61,726 bases of DNA from RGIG3013 sp045538935. Its GTDB lineage: Bacteria > Bacillota > Clostridia > Oscillospirales > Acutalibacteraceae. Where the stretch lies: the NCBI GenBank assembly GCA_045538935.1, contig JAZQEI010000018.1, forward strand, positions 1 through 61,726, written 5' to 3'. Every line of letters starts with the position of its first letter. Position 1 is the stretch's first letter. Under the pieces are notes generated by a model that had not been told where the DNA came from, did no database searches, and saw nothing but the letters and a program-made list of their open reading frames with translations. The translations under genes were made by a program, and so were the position numbers. This document shows positions 52,240-60,272 of the stretch, piece by piece.

Positions 52240-52344
52240 GGGCGGGCGCCGATGTTCCAGTTAGCATTACCGAGGGCATTGTTCAAATTAGCACACGCAA
52301 TACCGCTGTTGCCGCCATTGTTCAAATTACCAAAGGCCTGCCAC
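52240..52344 (-). repeat. DGR template repeat (TR)
   Basis: A 105-base non-coding repeat 89 of 105 identical to the variable repeat. Read on the coding strand in the target frame it holds ten AAC/AAT codons; all ten are changed in the VR. Of 24 template adenines 15 differ in the VR (6 to G, 5 to T, 4 to C), and only one other base differs. The GC-rich end GGCGCCCGCCC is shared with the VR, after which the two diverge (ATCTGGTAAG against GTGTGGATCC). Confidence 0.95.
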
Positions 52345-52387
52345 AGCAAGGACAAAGGGCACAAGGGTCCACAGTACATCCCTTATT

Positions 52388-52405
52388 GAGGGGCTACCGC
52401 CCCTC
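52388..52405 (-). other. Stem-loop after the DGR target gene
   Basis: A perfect 7-bp stem GAGGGGC/GCCCCTC. On the coding strand the loop is GGTA, which fits the GRNA tetraloop of the hairpin that promotes DGR homing in Bordetella phage. It begins right after the stop codon, 55 bases from the VR. Confidence 0.6.
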
Positions 52406-54184
52406 TTATACGCCGGCCACAGCCGGCGTAAATTCACCCCGGTTGCCACCGGATCCACACGGGCGGGCGCCGATGGACCAGTAAGCACTACCGAGGGCAT
52501 AGTGCAAATCAGCACACGCCAGACCGCCGTAGCCGCCATGGCCCAAAATACCAAAGGCCCGCCACTCACGCCAGCCAACGGTTGCCATACCATCACGGTA
52601 AACGGCTGAACGGTAGCCGGTGGAGCTGGTGCCGTTCATTTGGGTTGGGATCATATAGCTTTCCTGGTTATTGGCATCCCAATTAAGCTCTGCGTTGTAT
52701 TTCCACGCAGCCGCCTCCTCTTTGGGAATAATGCCAAGGGTTACAGCGTTGGCACCTGCCTTGTTGCTTACAATGTCAGCCGCCAAACGGTCCGCATAAA
52801 CGGTGTAGCCCACCTCTGCATCCTCGTATGTGGTAATATCGGCGTAAACCTCGTACATACCGAGCATTACCTCAATGCCCTGGATCTTAAAGGGCTCTTT
52901 GCCGCTGGTGTTATTGGTGGGGCTGCCATCATTGCCCTGTACGCTGTCTGTGGAGCCCGTAAGCCACGGCTGGGGAATGATATAGGTAACACCCGCCTCC
53001 GTATTGAAAACGGCCTCTGTGGCCAAAACAACGGCCTTGTAGGCGGTGCCGTCAACGGTAACATCCTCAACGCTTGCAACGGTGGCAATATCGTGTACAT
53101 CGTAGCAGGTTGCTTTTGCACGGTCTGTACCGGTGCCGATGGAAACACGGGAGCCAACAATAAAGTAATTGGCCTGCGATGCGGTCAACACAATACGGTT
53201 TACACCGCTTTCCGATACGGCAGCGGTATAAGTGCTGGAGTAAGATCTGCATCCACTCATTACACCTGCGTTACCAAGGTTTGCATACTTGATCTCAAGC
53301 ATAAGCTGCATAAAGGCACCATCACACATACTGGAGCCTGCGTACTGGTTGCCCCTTGCACGCCAAAGGTTAATTTGGCCGTTGTGGCTGATTGATACGG
53401 ATCCCGCAGAGCCGGGCCGGTAGGTTGCGGGCTGTACACCGGAAACGCTGGAAAGCAAGCCGTTTGTATCATAGCCTGCGGCATACTTGGCGTGGATAAC
53501 AAAACCACGCACGCCGTTATCGGATGCACGCACAGCCTCCGGCAGAGGCATAAAGCCCTCGGCATACTGTGCCTTGTATTCCACGGTTTTGGTAATTTCA
53601 TCACCGCTGCGGCGTACATAGCCGGTCATTTGCATAACACCCACAAAGCTATCCACAGGCTGTGCCTTAAAGGCACCATATACACCCTTGATGGCGTGGA
53701 TAACAGGCTCAAGGCTGCTTGCATCAATGGTATAGTTTACATCAAAGCAAGCAAACAGCGGGAGGTCTGCATAATCATCCTGGCCAGCGGTGGCAATGGT
53801 GGAGGGGGTACAAACAAGCCCCTCATTGTCAGCCATCTTGGTACCAAGGGGGCTGTTGCTGGTGTTATAGCGGTAAAATTGTGAGGTATAGGTTTGCGTA
53901 ACCGCAGAGGCCGCAGCCTTAAAAAAGCGGTCAGCAAGGTTTGTGAGGCTGTCATATTCGGCATTAGCGTTTACAAACACAGTAAATGCTTGCTTGGTAC
54001 CGTACTGCTCAATAAGAGCCGGGATAATAAACAGGTCATTTGCACCGTTTGCACGCACCTCATTAAGGGGCAAGCGGTAAAGGGCTTGCTTGCCGGATCC
54101 ATCATCCTGGATGCCAAGCACATAAGCCTCTTTGCTTACTTTTTCGGGGATGGGTTTTTCAACAACCGAAACAGTATTTGCCAT
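52406..54184 (-). CDS. DGR target: phage tail protein with variable C-terminal lectin-like domain
   Basis: A 592-residue tail protein, probably the receptor-binding tip. The N-terminal part (about 1-200) starts NTVSVVEKPIPEKVSKEAYV. The middle is beta-rich. The end (about 480-592) has the C-type-lectin-like signature of DGR targets: WDANNQESYMIPTQMN, then SAVYRDGMATVGWREW, and the variable stretch AFGILGHGGYGGLACADLHY followed by ALGSAYWSIGARPCG. Varied residues replace template Asn. A 12-residue tail follows the VR, unusual because many VRs end the gene. ATG follows AAGGAGG. Confidence 0.9.
   Translation of the reverse strand: MANTVSVVEKPIPEKVSKEAYVLGIQDDGSGKQALYRLPLNEVRANGANDLFIIPALIEQYGTKQAFTVFVNANAEYDSLTNLADRFFKAAASAVTQTYTSQFYRYNTSNSPLGTKMADNEGLVCTPSTIATAGQDDYADLPLFACFDVNYTIDASSLEPVIHAIKGVYGAFKAQPVDSFVGVMQMTGYVRRSGDEITKTVEYKAQYAEGFMPLPEAVRASDNGVRGFVIHAKYAAGYDTNGLLSSVSGVQPATYRPGSAGSVSISHNGQINLWRARGNQYAGSSMCDGAFMQLMLEIKYANLGNAGVMSGCRSYSSTYTAAVSESGVNRIVLTASQANYFIVGSRVSIGTGTDRAKATCYDVHDIATVASVEDVTVDGTAYKAVVLATEAVFNTEAGVTYIIPQPWLTGSTDSVQGNDGSPTNNTSGKEPFKIQGIEVMLGMYEVYADITTYEDAEVGYTVYADRLAADIVSNKAGANAVTLGIIPKEEAAAWKYNAELNWDANNQESYMIPTQMNGTSSTGYRSAVYRDGMATVGWREWRAFGILGHGGYGGLACADLHYALGSAYWSIGARPCGSGGNRGEFTPAVAGV
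52409..52430. other. Second stem-loop, inside the 3' end of the DGR target gene
   Basis: TACGCCGGC and GCCGGCGTA form a perfect 9-bp stem with a 4-base loop (TGTG on the coding strand). It lies within the last codons, 30 bases after the VR. With the hairpin at 52388-52405 it forms a tandem pair. Confidence 0.6.
52461..52565 (-). repeat. DGR variable repeat (VR)
   Basis: Aligned without gaps to the TR at 52240-52344, it has 16 differences, 15 at template adenines. Codon changes include AAT to ATT, AAC to GGC, AAC to TAC, AAT to GAT and CAG to CGG. Its 3' end on the coding strand, ATCGGCGCCCGCCC, is the likely initiation-of-homing site. It encodes the predicted ligand face of the tail protein. 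Confidence 0.95.
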
Positions 54185-54190
54185 AGTGGT

Positions 54191-54376
54191 TTAGTCCTCC
54201 TTGTTTTCAATTAAATAGGCTCCCCGTTCATCACGGAGGAGCCTGTTGTTTTCGTCAGCAAGGAACACGGAGCCGGCAGGCGGCTCAATAACCTTGCTTT
54301 TACCTTTACGCATAAGCAAAAGGGTTATGGGGTTATTGTCTTGGGGTAAGGGCTTTAACACAGCCATATTTGCCAT
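54191..54376 (-). CDS. Small phage protein of unknown function
   Basis: A 61-residue protein (start ANMAVLKPLPQDNNPITLLL; end LRDERGAYLIENKED) with a good GAGGGGTGATAAT ribosome site. It sits 5 bases after the 74-residue gene and just before the DGR target. No family is recognised. A chaperone or structural role in the tail tip is possible. Confidence 0.6.
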   Translation of the reverse strand: MANMAVLKPLPQDNNPITLLLMRKGKSKVIEPPAGSVFLADENNRLLRDERGAYLIENKED

Positions 54377-54380
54377 ATTA

Positions 54381-54605
54381 TCACCCCTCTACAAGTGCAA
54401 CCCATACACGCTGATTGGTAAGCACATACACCTCTTGGGTGCTGGTGATAACCGCCGTGCTACCGGGGCGTGGCCTGTCAAGGCTGGAGGAATTTGCACC
54501 CGTTGGCAAGTTCAGCACATCGGCGGGCTCATCACAGATAAACTCCGTATAAATGCCCTCATTGTCAACAACATAGGTGTTACCCTCTTTGAGTTTTGTA
54601 ATCAT
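54381..54605 (-). CDS. Small phage protein of unknown function
   Basis: A 74-residue protein, start ITKLKEGNTYVVDNEGIYTE, with two Tyr/Val-rich beta segments and end VYVLTNQRVWVALVEG. It has a GAGGGGGGG ribosome site. It lies between the collar fibre and the DGR target, so it is probably a tail component. It is too acidic to be Avd. Confidence 0.6.
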   Translation of the reverse strand: MITKLKEGNTYVVDNEGIYTEFICDEPADVLNLPTGANSSSLDRPRPGSTAVITSTQEVYVLTNQRVWVALVEG

Positions 54606-54625
54606 ATCACTTTACCCCCCCCCTC

Positions 54626-55909
54626 TTATCTAAATGCAATGTAATAATAGCGGTGGCCGCTTTCATTGGATCTTATCTCTTGGCTCGTGTAGTAATTCAC
54701 TCTAAAACCATTTGTTACGATGCCCAGCACGCAATATGTATTGCTCCAGGTTGTGGTGTAGGTATTAGAGGCATTACGGCTGATAACATTGTAATTACGC
54801 AATGCCAAGCCGCCGTGCAGATCGTCAACATCATCGTGGGTATTACCCTCGGCATCAAAAAGCAATACCGCTTTGGGGGTAAAGCCCAGATCAATTACAC
54901 GGCCCTGCACATTGTTACCGTCATACATACCGGTAACAAAAAGGTTTTGTGCAACGAGCTCAAGCAACGCATTAAGCGTGGTAACGCCCGTGCCACCCAT
55001 AGAAATGGGCAGGGTGCCAAATCGAGGGTTGCCGGTAGAGGGTGAGTATAAAGCACCTGCACCCTGTAAATAGTTAAGCGATGTGCCACCCGTACCACGC
55101 ACCAAAGCCCCGGAGGGGAATGAGGTGGCACCTGTACCTCCACGGGCAACAGGCACCGTACCGGCGTTAATGTCGGAGGCATTGTGCGTGTGGGCCTTTG
55201 CCGCCGCATTTACCTGTGCGGCTGTTACACCGTGCGGGTTGCTCTTATTGGCAATGTGGTTAATAAGGTTGGTGATCGCCAGCTTGATTTTGCCAAAGGC
55301 GGTGCTTAACTTTTCACCGGAGGTAAGGGTTGCAAAGGATGTTGCGGTGTCATAGGTAGGGGTTTGATCGTTGGTGCTCCTGTTGGGAACATTGCCGAGC
55401 CCCACCTGTTCCTTTGTAACATTGTGCGGGTTTTCTACATTTCCGGTGTGGGCCTCAAGGTCAGCAGCAGAGGCATAAACAAGGGAGCTGTTAATTGCCG
55501 CCGCCACATTTTCCGCATCACCTATGAAAAGCAAAGCATTAAACTCCATTTCAAGGATGCGGTTTGCGTTATTCGGTACATAGTCGGCGGTGCTTTCATC
55601 CTCGTTGCCAAGGGCGTACAAAAGCTCTTTGGTTTCATCATCCGGATCCTTGGCATAAAAGCCCGCCTCCGTGATATGAAAACCACTCACAACGGTACCG
55701 TTGGTAAATGCAGCTGTAAGGGTAACATATTCCTCACCAACCTCAATTTTGGAAAGCTCAACGGTAAGCAAGGGGTTTACCAAGCCTGTTGCCGTTCTCG
55801 CATCCTGGGCAGGACCGTTACCAAGCTGTATTTTGGTAAAGGTGATGGTTTCACCTGTTAATGCACGGAGCAAAAGGTTTTTGCCGGCATCGGTCAAATT
55901 AGGTGTCAT
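54626..55909 (-). CDS. Phage tail fibre, collar type
   Basis: A 427-residue fibre. The N-terminal domain (about 1-140; TPNLTDAGKNLLLRALTGET, VSGFHITEAGFYAKD) attaches to the baseplate (gpH/DUF3751 type). The shaft carries fibre repeats: NPHNVTKEQVGLGNVPN, NPHGVTAAQVNAAAKAHTHN and two GGTG segments. The C-terminal domain (GYTPK-like VIDLGFTPKAVLLFDAEGN) is a tip. It overlaps the YmfQ-like gene by 4 bases. Confidence 0.87.
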   Translation of the reverse strand: MTPNLTDAGKNLLLRALTGETITFTKIQLGNGPAQDARTATGLVNPLLTVELSKIEVGEEYVTLTAAFTNGTVVSGFHITEAGFYAKDPDDETKELLYALGNEDESTADYVPNNANRILEMEFNALLFIGDAENVAAAINSSLVYASAADLEAHTGNVENPHNVTKEQVGLGNVPNRSTNDQTPTYDTATSFATLTSGEKLSTAFGKIKLAITNLINHIANKSNPHGVTAAQVNAAAKAHTHNASDINAGTVPVARGGTGATSFPSGALVRGTGGTSLNYLQGAGALYSPSTGNPRFGTLPISMGGTGVTTLNALLELVAQNLFVTGMYDGNNVQGRVIDLGFTPKAVLLFDAEGNTHDDVDDLHGGLALRNYNVISRNASNTYTTTWSNTYCVLGIVTNGFRVNYYTSQEIRSNESGHRYYYIAFR

Positions 55910-56526
55910 ACAACAACCTCCTCATACAATATTTTGCTGCCTGCCTCCTCCATAAGCACGGTGCCGTTTTCATCGGTAAGCAGGTTTATGTTATCCATAT
56001 CCCACGCCGGTGTTTGCATCGTCTGGCGCACCGAGTGCCGGAAAGCAGCACCCACATAGTGTGTCATATCAATTTTGGTAAGCAGGATGAGGGGATCTAT
56101 AAGCACATTGGCCGATATATACCGCCTCATATCCTCCAAAATTCTTATGTAGTCAACAGAAACGGGCAACGCTACACGGAGGGTGTAATCATTGATGGTG
56201 GGCAAGCGGCGTGTATCACCGCAGGAGGTTTTTAACCAATTCACCAGCCAATTATAGGTATAAACCACGCCATAGGTCCAGGCGGTTTTTATACGCTGTT
56301 TACGCTCCTCCAGCGTTTCCGTATTAAGGGGTACAATGTTGAGCTCCTTTTCCCATACTGCAACGCCCTCCTCGGTTGCGGTATCAATAAATTGATTATC
56401 CATAACAAAGTTAAGGGCATCCCAAGCCAGCTCAAACTCCGGTTGCTGTGCGGCAGTTATCTGCACATACTCAAGCACGGCCTGCAATACGGGCGGGAGG
56501 TAGTCAATCAATTTTCTATCATTCAT
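55906..56526 (-). CDS. Baseplate protein, YmfQ/DUF2313 (XkdU-like)
   Basis: A 206-residue protein: DRKLIDYLPPVLQAVLEYVQ at the start, then WEKELNIVP and ETLEERKQRIKTAWTY, the usual order in DUF2313. These proteins join the baseplate wedge to fibres. It lies between baseplate J and the fibre as in PBSX. Confidence 0.86.
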   Translation of the reverse strand: MNDRKLIDYLPPVLQAVLEYVQITAAQQPEFELAWDALNFVMDNQFIDTATEEGVAVWEKELNIVPLNTETLEERKQRIKTAWTYGVVYTYNWLVNWLKTSCGDTRRLPTINDYTLRVALPVSVDYIRILEDMRRYISANVLIDPLILLTKIDMTHYVGAAFRHSVRQTMQTPAWDMDNINLLTDENGTVLMEEAGSKILYEEVVV

Positions 56527-57748
56527 TTATAACACCTCGCACGGGGATGTAGTCCTCACCGAGTGTTATATTGGCGTTGCCGCCATTGATCTGCGTGCCG
56601 GATATATCCATAACAAAAGCGGAGCACTCTTGCAGGATCCGGCTTTCAATTTGGGAAATACGCACAACCAGGTTGGTGCTGCTTTCCCAGGCCTCGGCAA
56701 GCTCGTTGAAATAGTTATCAATAACCTCCTCAATGTAGGGCTTTGCGTTGGCCCACACCCAGCCTGCCGTAAGCACAATGTTAGTGGTAATGTTAATGGT
56801 CTGGAGCTTAACACCATCCACTTTAACGATGTGGCCAATGGGGGCAAGCCCCATACCCTCACCGGCATTTTGCGTGGGATCAATAGCGGTTTGTACGGTT
56901 TCAAGCAAAAGCTCCGAGGGTGCAGAATTGTTGGCAGCCATAACCACCAAGCGGACCGTGCCGCCCACCGTCAGCTTTTTATTGATGGCAGCGTTGTAAA
57001 TGTCCGTGAGCCATTCCTTTGCCGCCGTATCGGTTACACCGGCCATACCGCCATTAAACCACGCCTGTACCGCCTCGGAGGGAATAAAGGCAGCGGGGGG
57101 CGTGTCAGCGTTCCATACGGGGTGCACCTTAACGGCGGCCACACCATCAATGCTCAAAACTTTTTGCTTGTAATCTGCTTGGTTTCCACCAAACGCCTGC
57201 GATTGGAGGGCATCCAGGATCCTTTGCCTAAATACCTCCGTATCCTCCTCATCATCGCCGGGGATAAGCAGCTCAACGAGGTTTGCGGATGCCAGCCCGT
57301 CAATGTACTCAATGGGAATAAGTGCCCCGGTGTAGTCATTGGCCACCGTGCCGGCGGTTTCGCAAATAACCTTATGGCTCAAGCCGGTTGCCGTGTCCTC
57401 ATCGGTAGGCATACGCTCTGCCACATAAAAGTTAAGATCCTCACAGGAAAAGCGTGCACCTGCGGGCACCTCAATATTAAACTCTGCACGGAATACCGCA
57501 GCACTTGCCGCTTTGGGCTCCATACCACGATCCTTTGCACGCTCAATAAGGTACTCACGGGGTGCGGTGGCAATATAAGTGGCCGTAAAAACAAAGTCCA
57601 GGCCAATGTATAACTGTGCCAGCTCTGCCATTGCCGGGGCATTGCCGTTATACACGAGGGAGCCCTCCCTCTTATCCAGGGTGGGGCTTACCCTTGCAAG
57701 TGCACTTGCAAGCAAGTTTTCAAAGGTACGATCCTCAAATAAGCTCAT
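56519..57748 (-). CDS. Baseplate J/gp47 family protein (XkdT-like)
   Basis: A 409-residue wedge protein: TFENLLASALARVSPTLDKREG, GAEA-like PAGARFSCEDLNFYV, and IPGDDEEDTEVFRQRILDAL, the family hallmark. Contractile tails use it to link hub and sheath. It overlaps the DUF2634 gene by 4 bases. Confidence 0.93.
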   Translation of the reverse strand: MSLFEDRTFENLLASALARVSPTLDKREGSLVYNGNAPAMAELAQLYIGLDFVFTATYIATAPREYLIERAKDRGMEPKAASAAVFRAEFNIEVPAGARFSCEDLNFYVAERMPTDEDTATGLSHKVICETAGTVANDYTGALIPIEYIDGLASANLVELLIPGDDEEDTEVFRQRILDALQSQAFGGNQADYKQKVLSIDGVAAVKVHPVWNADTPPAAFIPSEAVQAWFNGGMAGVTDTAAKEWLTDIYNAAINKKLTVGGTVRLVVMAANNSAPSELLLETVQTAIDPTQNAGEGMGLAPIGHIVKVDGVKLQTINITTNIVLTAGWVWANAKPYIEEVIDNYFNELAEAWESSTNLVVRISQIESRILQECSAFVMDISGTQINGGNANITLGEDYIPVRGVINE

Positions 57749-58164
57749 ACCGCCACCTCCTTTGTTGTTTCAATATCGCCAAAAATCGTATGCACCGTAA
57801 AGGTAACAATAACTGATTTTTTGGTGGTTTCAAAGGCCCACCCGTCAACACTCTCAATACGATCATCCTGCGTTAAGGCCTCGGTAATGCGGCGCTTTGC
57901 CTCACTCATTACATAATCTTTGGGCTGTCCTATGAGGTCAGCAAGCTCCACGCCGTAGTTAAATGAATAAATGGGGTATTGGTACCTTTCCACGGAAAGG
58001 ATAAGGTAAACGGCCTGGAGCATTGCATCTGCCTCATCCGTCATACCTCTTATACGCCCACGGTCTATATCCAGCTTGTAGGTGCGGCTGGGTTGCTCCT
58101 CAATGGCAAACTCCATAAGGTTAATATCATCGCCGGTTTGCGGCAAAAATTGCATTTCAGCCAT
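57745..58164 (-). CDS. Baseplate protein, DUF2634 (XkdS-like)
   Basis: A 139-residue protein with YKLDIDRGRIRGMTDEADAM, then VERYQYPIYSFNYGVELADL and AKRRITEALTQDDRI. It resembles gp25-like wedge proteins. Start overlaps the DUF2577 stop. Confidence 0.88.
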   Translation of the reverse strand: MAEMQFLPQTGDDINLMEFAIEEQPSRTYKLDIDRGRIRGMTDEADAMLQAVYLILSVERYQYPIYSFNYGVELADLIGQPKDYVMSEAKRRITEALTQDDRIESVDGWAFETTKKSVIVTFTVHTIFGDIETTKEVAV

Positions 58165-58631
58165 TACTTGGGCACCTCCACTCTGTCAAAGACAATAAAT
58201 TTTTGCCCACCATCGCACCGGAGCAAGATAACCTTTTCACCCTTTTTAAGCCCCAGATGCACCGTGTACTTTTTCTTGCCGGTAATACTGTGGCTGTGTG
58301 TAAGGTCCTTGGCTCCGGCATTGCCTGTATTTCCGCTGTAACTCTCATTGCCGGATGTAGTGCCGGAGTATGAGTGTTTATGCGTAAGGTCAATGCTGCC
58401 GAGTGCGGATCCGGTGCTGTGGTCAATGGTCATATAAACCACATAATCACGCACCGCATTGGTGAGTATAAGCTGCGCCGCCGTGAGTGTCATTTTTTGG
58501 TCAACCGTTATTTTTAAGGGGTTGGTTGAAACAACCTCACCCAAGCAGTAGCTTACCGGTTTTGCAGCGTTCACGGCATCAACGGCGGCACGCTTTACCG
58601 CTTTTACAAGCACATTAGCATCAAGCGACAA
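58164..58631 (-). CDS. Phage protein, DUF2577 (XkdR-like)
   Basis: A 155-residue protein with a charged helix, then KPVSYCLGEVVSTNPLKITV and the end GLKKGEKVILLRCDGGQKFI. Two His/Ser-rich copies (LTHKHSYSG, LTHSHSITG) lie between. TTG 58631 is preferred as start because GAGGTGG lies 5 bases upstream; GTG 58640 is possible. Confidence 0.85.
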   Translation of the reverse strand: MSLDANVLVKAVKRAAVDAVNAAKPVSYCLGEVVSTNPLKITVDQKMTLTAAQLILTNAVRDYVVYMTIDHSTGSALGSIDLTHKHSYSGTTSGNESYSGNTGNAGAKDLTHSHSITGKKKYTVHLGLKKGEKVILLRCDGGQKFIVFDRVEVPK

Positions 58632-59586
58632 ATTTACCACCTCGCAGTTTTAACTCCATAAGGTGCTGGCCGTTGGTAAAGGTGTGTTTTACCTGCTCAA
58701 CCAAAAGGAAATTTGAAAGGTTTATATCACCAAGCCCAAGCATAACCACCAGCATTGTACCGGCTCTTACCCTGGTATCACCCAAGGCATCCGATATTTT
58801 CAAGGTACGGGTTTTTGCATTATAAAGTTTGAGCAAGGCATCTGCCATTGTTTTGGCATTGGTCGCATCGTTCAGCTTTTCATAGTACTGCAATACACCC
58901 CACTTGTTAATGTTGGAGCTGTCCTGGGCAATGTACACCTGGCGGGTGCCGGCATCGCTGTCCTCGTAGAGTAGTTTTATTCTGTTGTATGTGTTATCTG
59001 CAATACTGCTCTTGTATTCGTAATTACCGGCTGTTTCCTCGTTAATTACGAGCCCCAATTTCATATTGCCGATGTTGGTAAGCATTAGCTTGCCCGCTTT
59101 GTCATAGAGCACATACATCTCTGTTTTTGCCTTTGTGGTGGCATCCAAAGCGTTTTGTATGATGTCAAAGAGGCTTGTGTTTTCCTCGGTCCTGGTTTCG
59201 ATTTTATAACCGGTATCATCCAGGGTGCCGAGGTTAAGCCCAAAGTCCTCTGCAATCATTTTCACAACCTCTGTGGCTGTTTTATTGCTGTACACATAGG
59301 TATCTTTGTTTTTAAGGTAATACAGCTGATCGTACACAGTAACCTTAATGTTTTTGGGGTTACTGCCGGATCGTGATTTATTAAACACAAAACCGTAAAA
59401 AAGTGGCTCACCATTTACAGAGAAACGGCAAGGATCGCCCTCCTCAAAGGATAAGGCATCGGTTTTGATAACCTCAAAAGTGAGTTTACCAGGCTGCCCT
59501 TGCCGTTCCCATTCCACCGTTACACCGTCAACAACAGGCGGGTACATAATGGTTTTGCCGTGTTGTATTAAAAGCTCGTAGGTCAT
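58621..59586 (-). CDS. Tail hub protein, XkdQ/YqbQ-like
   Basis: A 321-residue protein of the late-control-D type: VTVEWERQGQPGKLTFEVIK, GFVFNKSRSGSNPKNIKVTV, then VYSNKTATEVVKMIAEDFGL. It forms the hub below the tail tube. It starts inside the stop of the LysM gene (TAATG). Confidence 0.9.
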   Translation of the reverse strand: MTYELLIQHGKTIMYPPVVDGVTVEWERQGQPGKLTFEVIKTDALSFEEGDPCRFSVNGEPLFYGFVFNKSRSGSNPKNIKVTVYDQLYYLKNKDTYVYSNKTATEVVKMIAEDFGLNLGTLDDTGYKIETRTEENTSLFDIIQNALDATTKAKTEMYVLYDKAGKLMLTNIGNMKLGLVINEETAGNYEYKSSIADNTYNRIKLLYEDSDAGTRQVYIAQDSSNINKWGVLQYYEKLNDATNAKTMADALLKLYNAKTRTLKISDALGDTRVRAGTMLVVMLGLGDINLSNFLLVEQVKHTFTNGQHLMELKLRGGKFVA

Positions 59587-60272
59587 TACTTAACCGCCGG
59601 AATGGTCAAAACCTGGCCAACATAAATAAGGTTGGGGTTTTTGATCTTATCCTTATTTGCGTTGTAAATTAGGTTGTACTTTGCACCATTTCCTAAATAT
59701 TTTTTTGCAATATTCCATAAGCAATCACCCTTTTTAACGGTGTAGGTGGTAGCTTTTGGGGCGGTAGTTGCTGGCCGTTCCTTTGTTACAGTTGCGGCTT
59801 TTGGGGCGGTTTGTGTCTGCTGTGTAACTGCTGCGGTTGTTTTCTTGGCCTCCGTTTCAACCTTTATGGTTTTGGTGCCATAATCACGGTACTGCTTGAG
59901 GTTTACCTCCACCGATACATCCAGGCCGTTTGTGGCGCTTTCCGTGATGGTGTAGTCCTCCACGCTTACCTTAATGTTGGTATCAAACAGCAGCCTGCCG
60001 TTTGGCGTTGTTCTGGTCATTATAAACTGCGTTGTGCTCCTGCCGGTCTTTGCCTTTTCCAAAAGGTCAAGGTAATACTCCGGCCTGCGGGAGGCGGTCA
60101 ACATCGGGAATGTCAGCGGCAGGGTGATCTCGGTGAGCCCCGGAGTGCGTAAAAAGTTTATTTCACCCTCATTAAGCAGCTCCAGCGTTTTGTTTTTGCC
60201 TTTGATCTTAACGGTCAGCTTGCTCGGTGTTTCCGGCATAAGCTGGCCAAACAAATAGCATTTATAGCTCAT
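59586..60272 (-). CDS. LysM-containing tail protein, XkdP-like
   Basis: A 228-residue protein with an N-terminal hub-binding part (about 1-130), a Thr/Ala/Pro-rich linker (about 135-175) and a C-terminal LysM (about 178-225; YTVKKGDCLWNIAKKYLGNG). It probably binds peptidoglycan during injection. Start overlaps the tape measure stop behind GGGGGTG. Confidence 0.92.
   Translation of the reverse strand: MSYKCYLFGQLMPETPSKLTVKIKGKNKTLELLNEGEINFLRTPGLTEITLPLTFPMLTASRRPEYYLDLLEKAKTGRSTTQFIMTRTTPNGRLLFDTNIKVSVEDYTITESATNGLDVSVEVNLKQYRDYGTKTIKVETEAKKTTAAVTQQTQTAPKAATVTKERPATTAPKATTYTVKKGDCLWNIAKKYLGNGAKYNLIYNANKDKIKNPNLIYVGQVLTIPAVK

Noticed and set aside
52194..52379. 61-residue open frame over the template repeat
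   Set aside because: It is the template repeat read in the target's frame. It lacks a proper ribosome site and its likeness to the tail protein is due to TR-VR homology.
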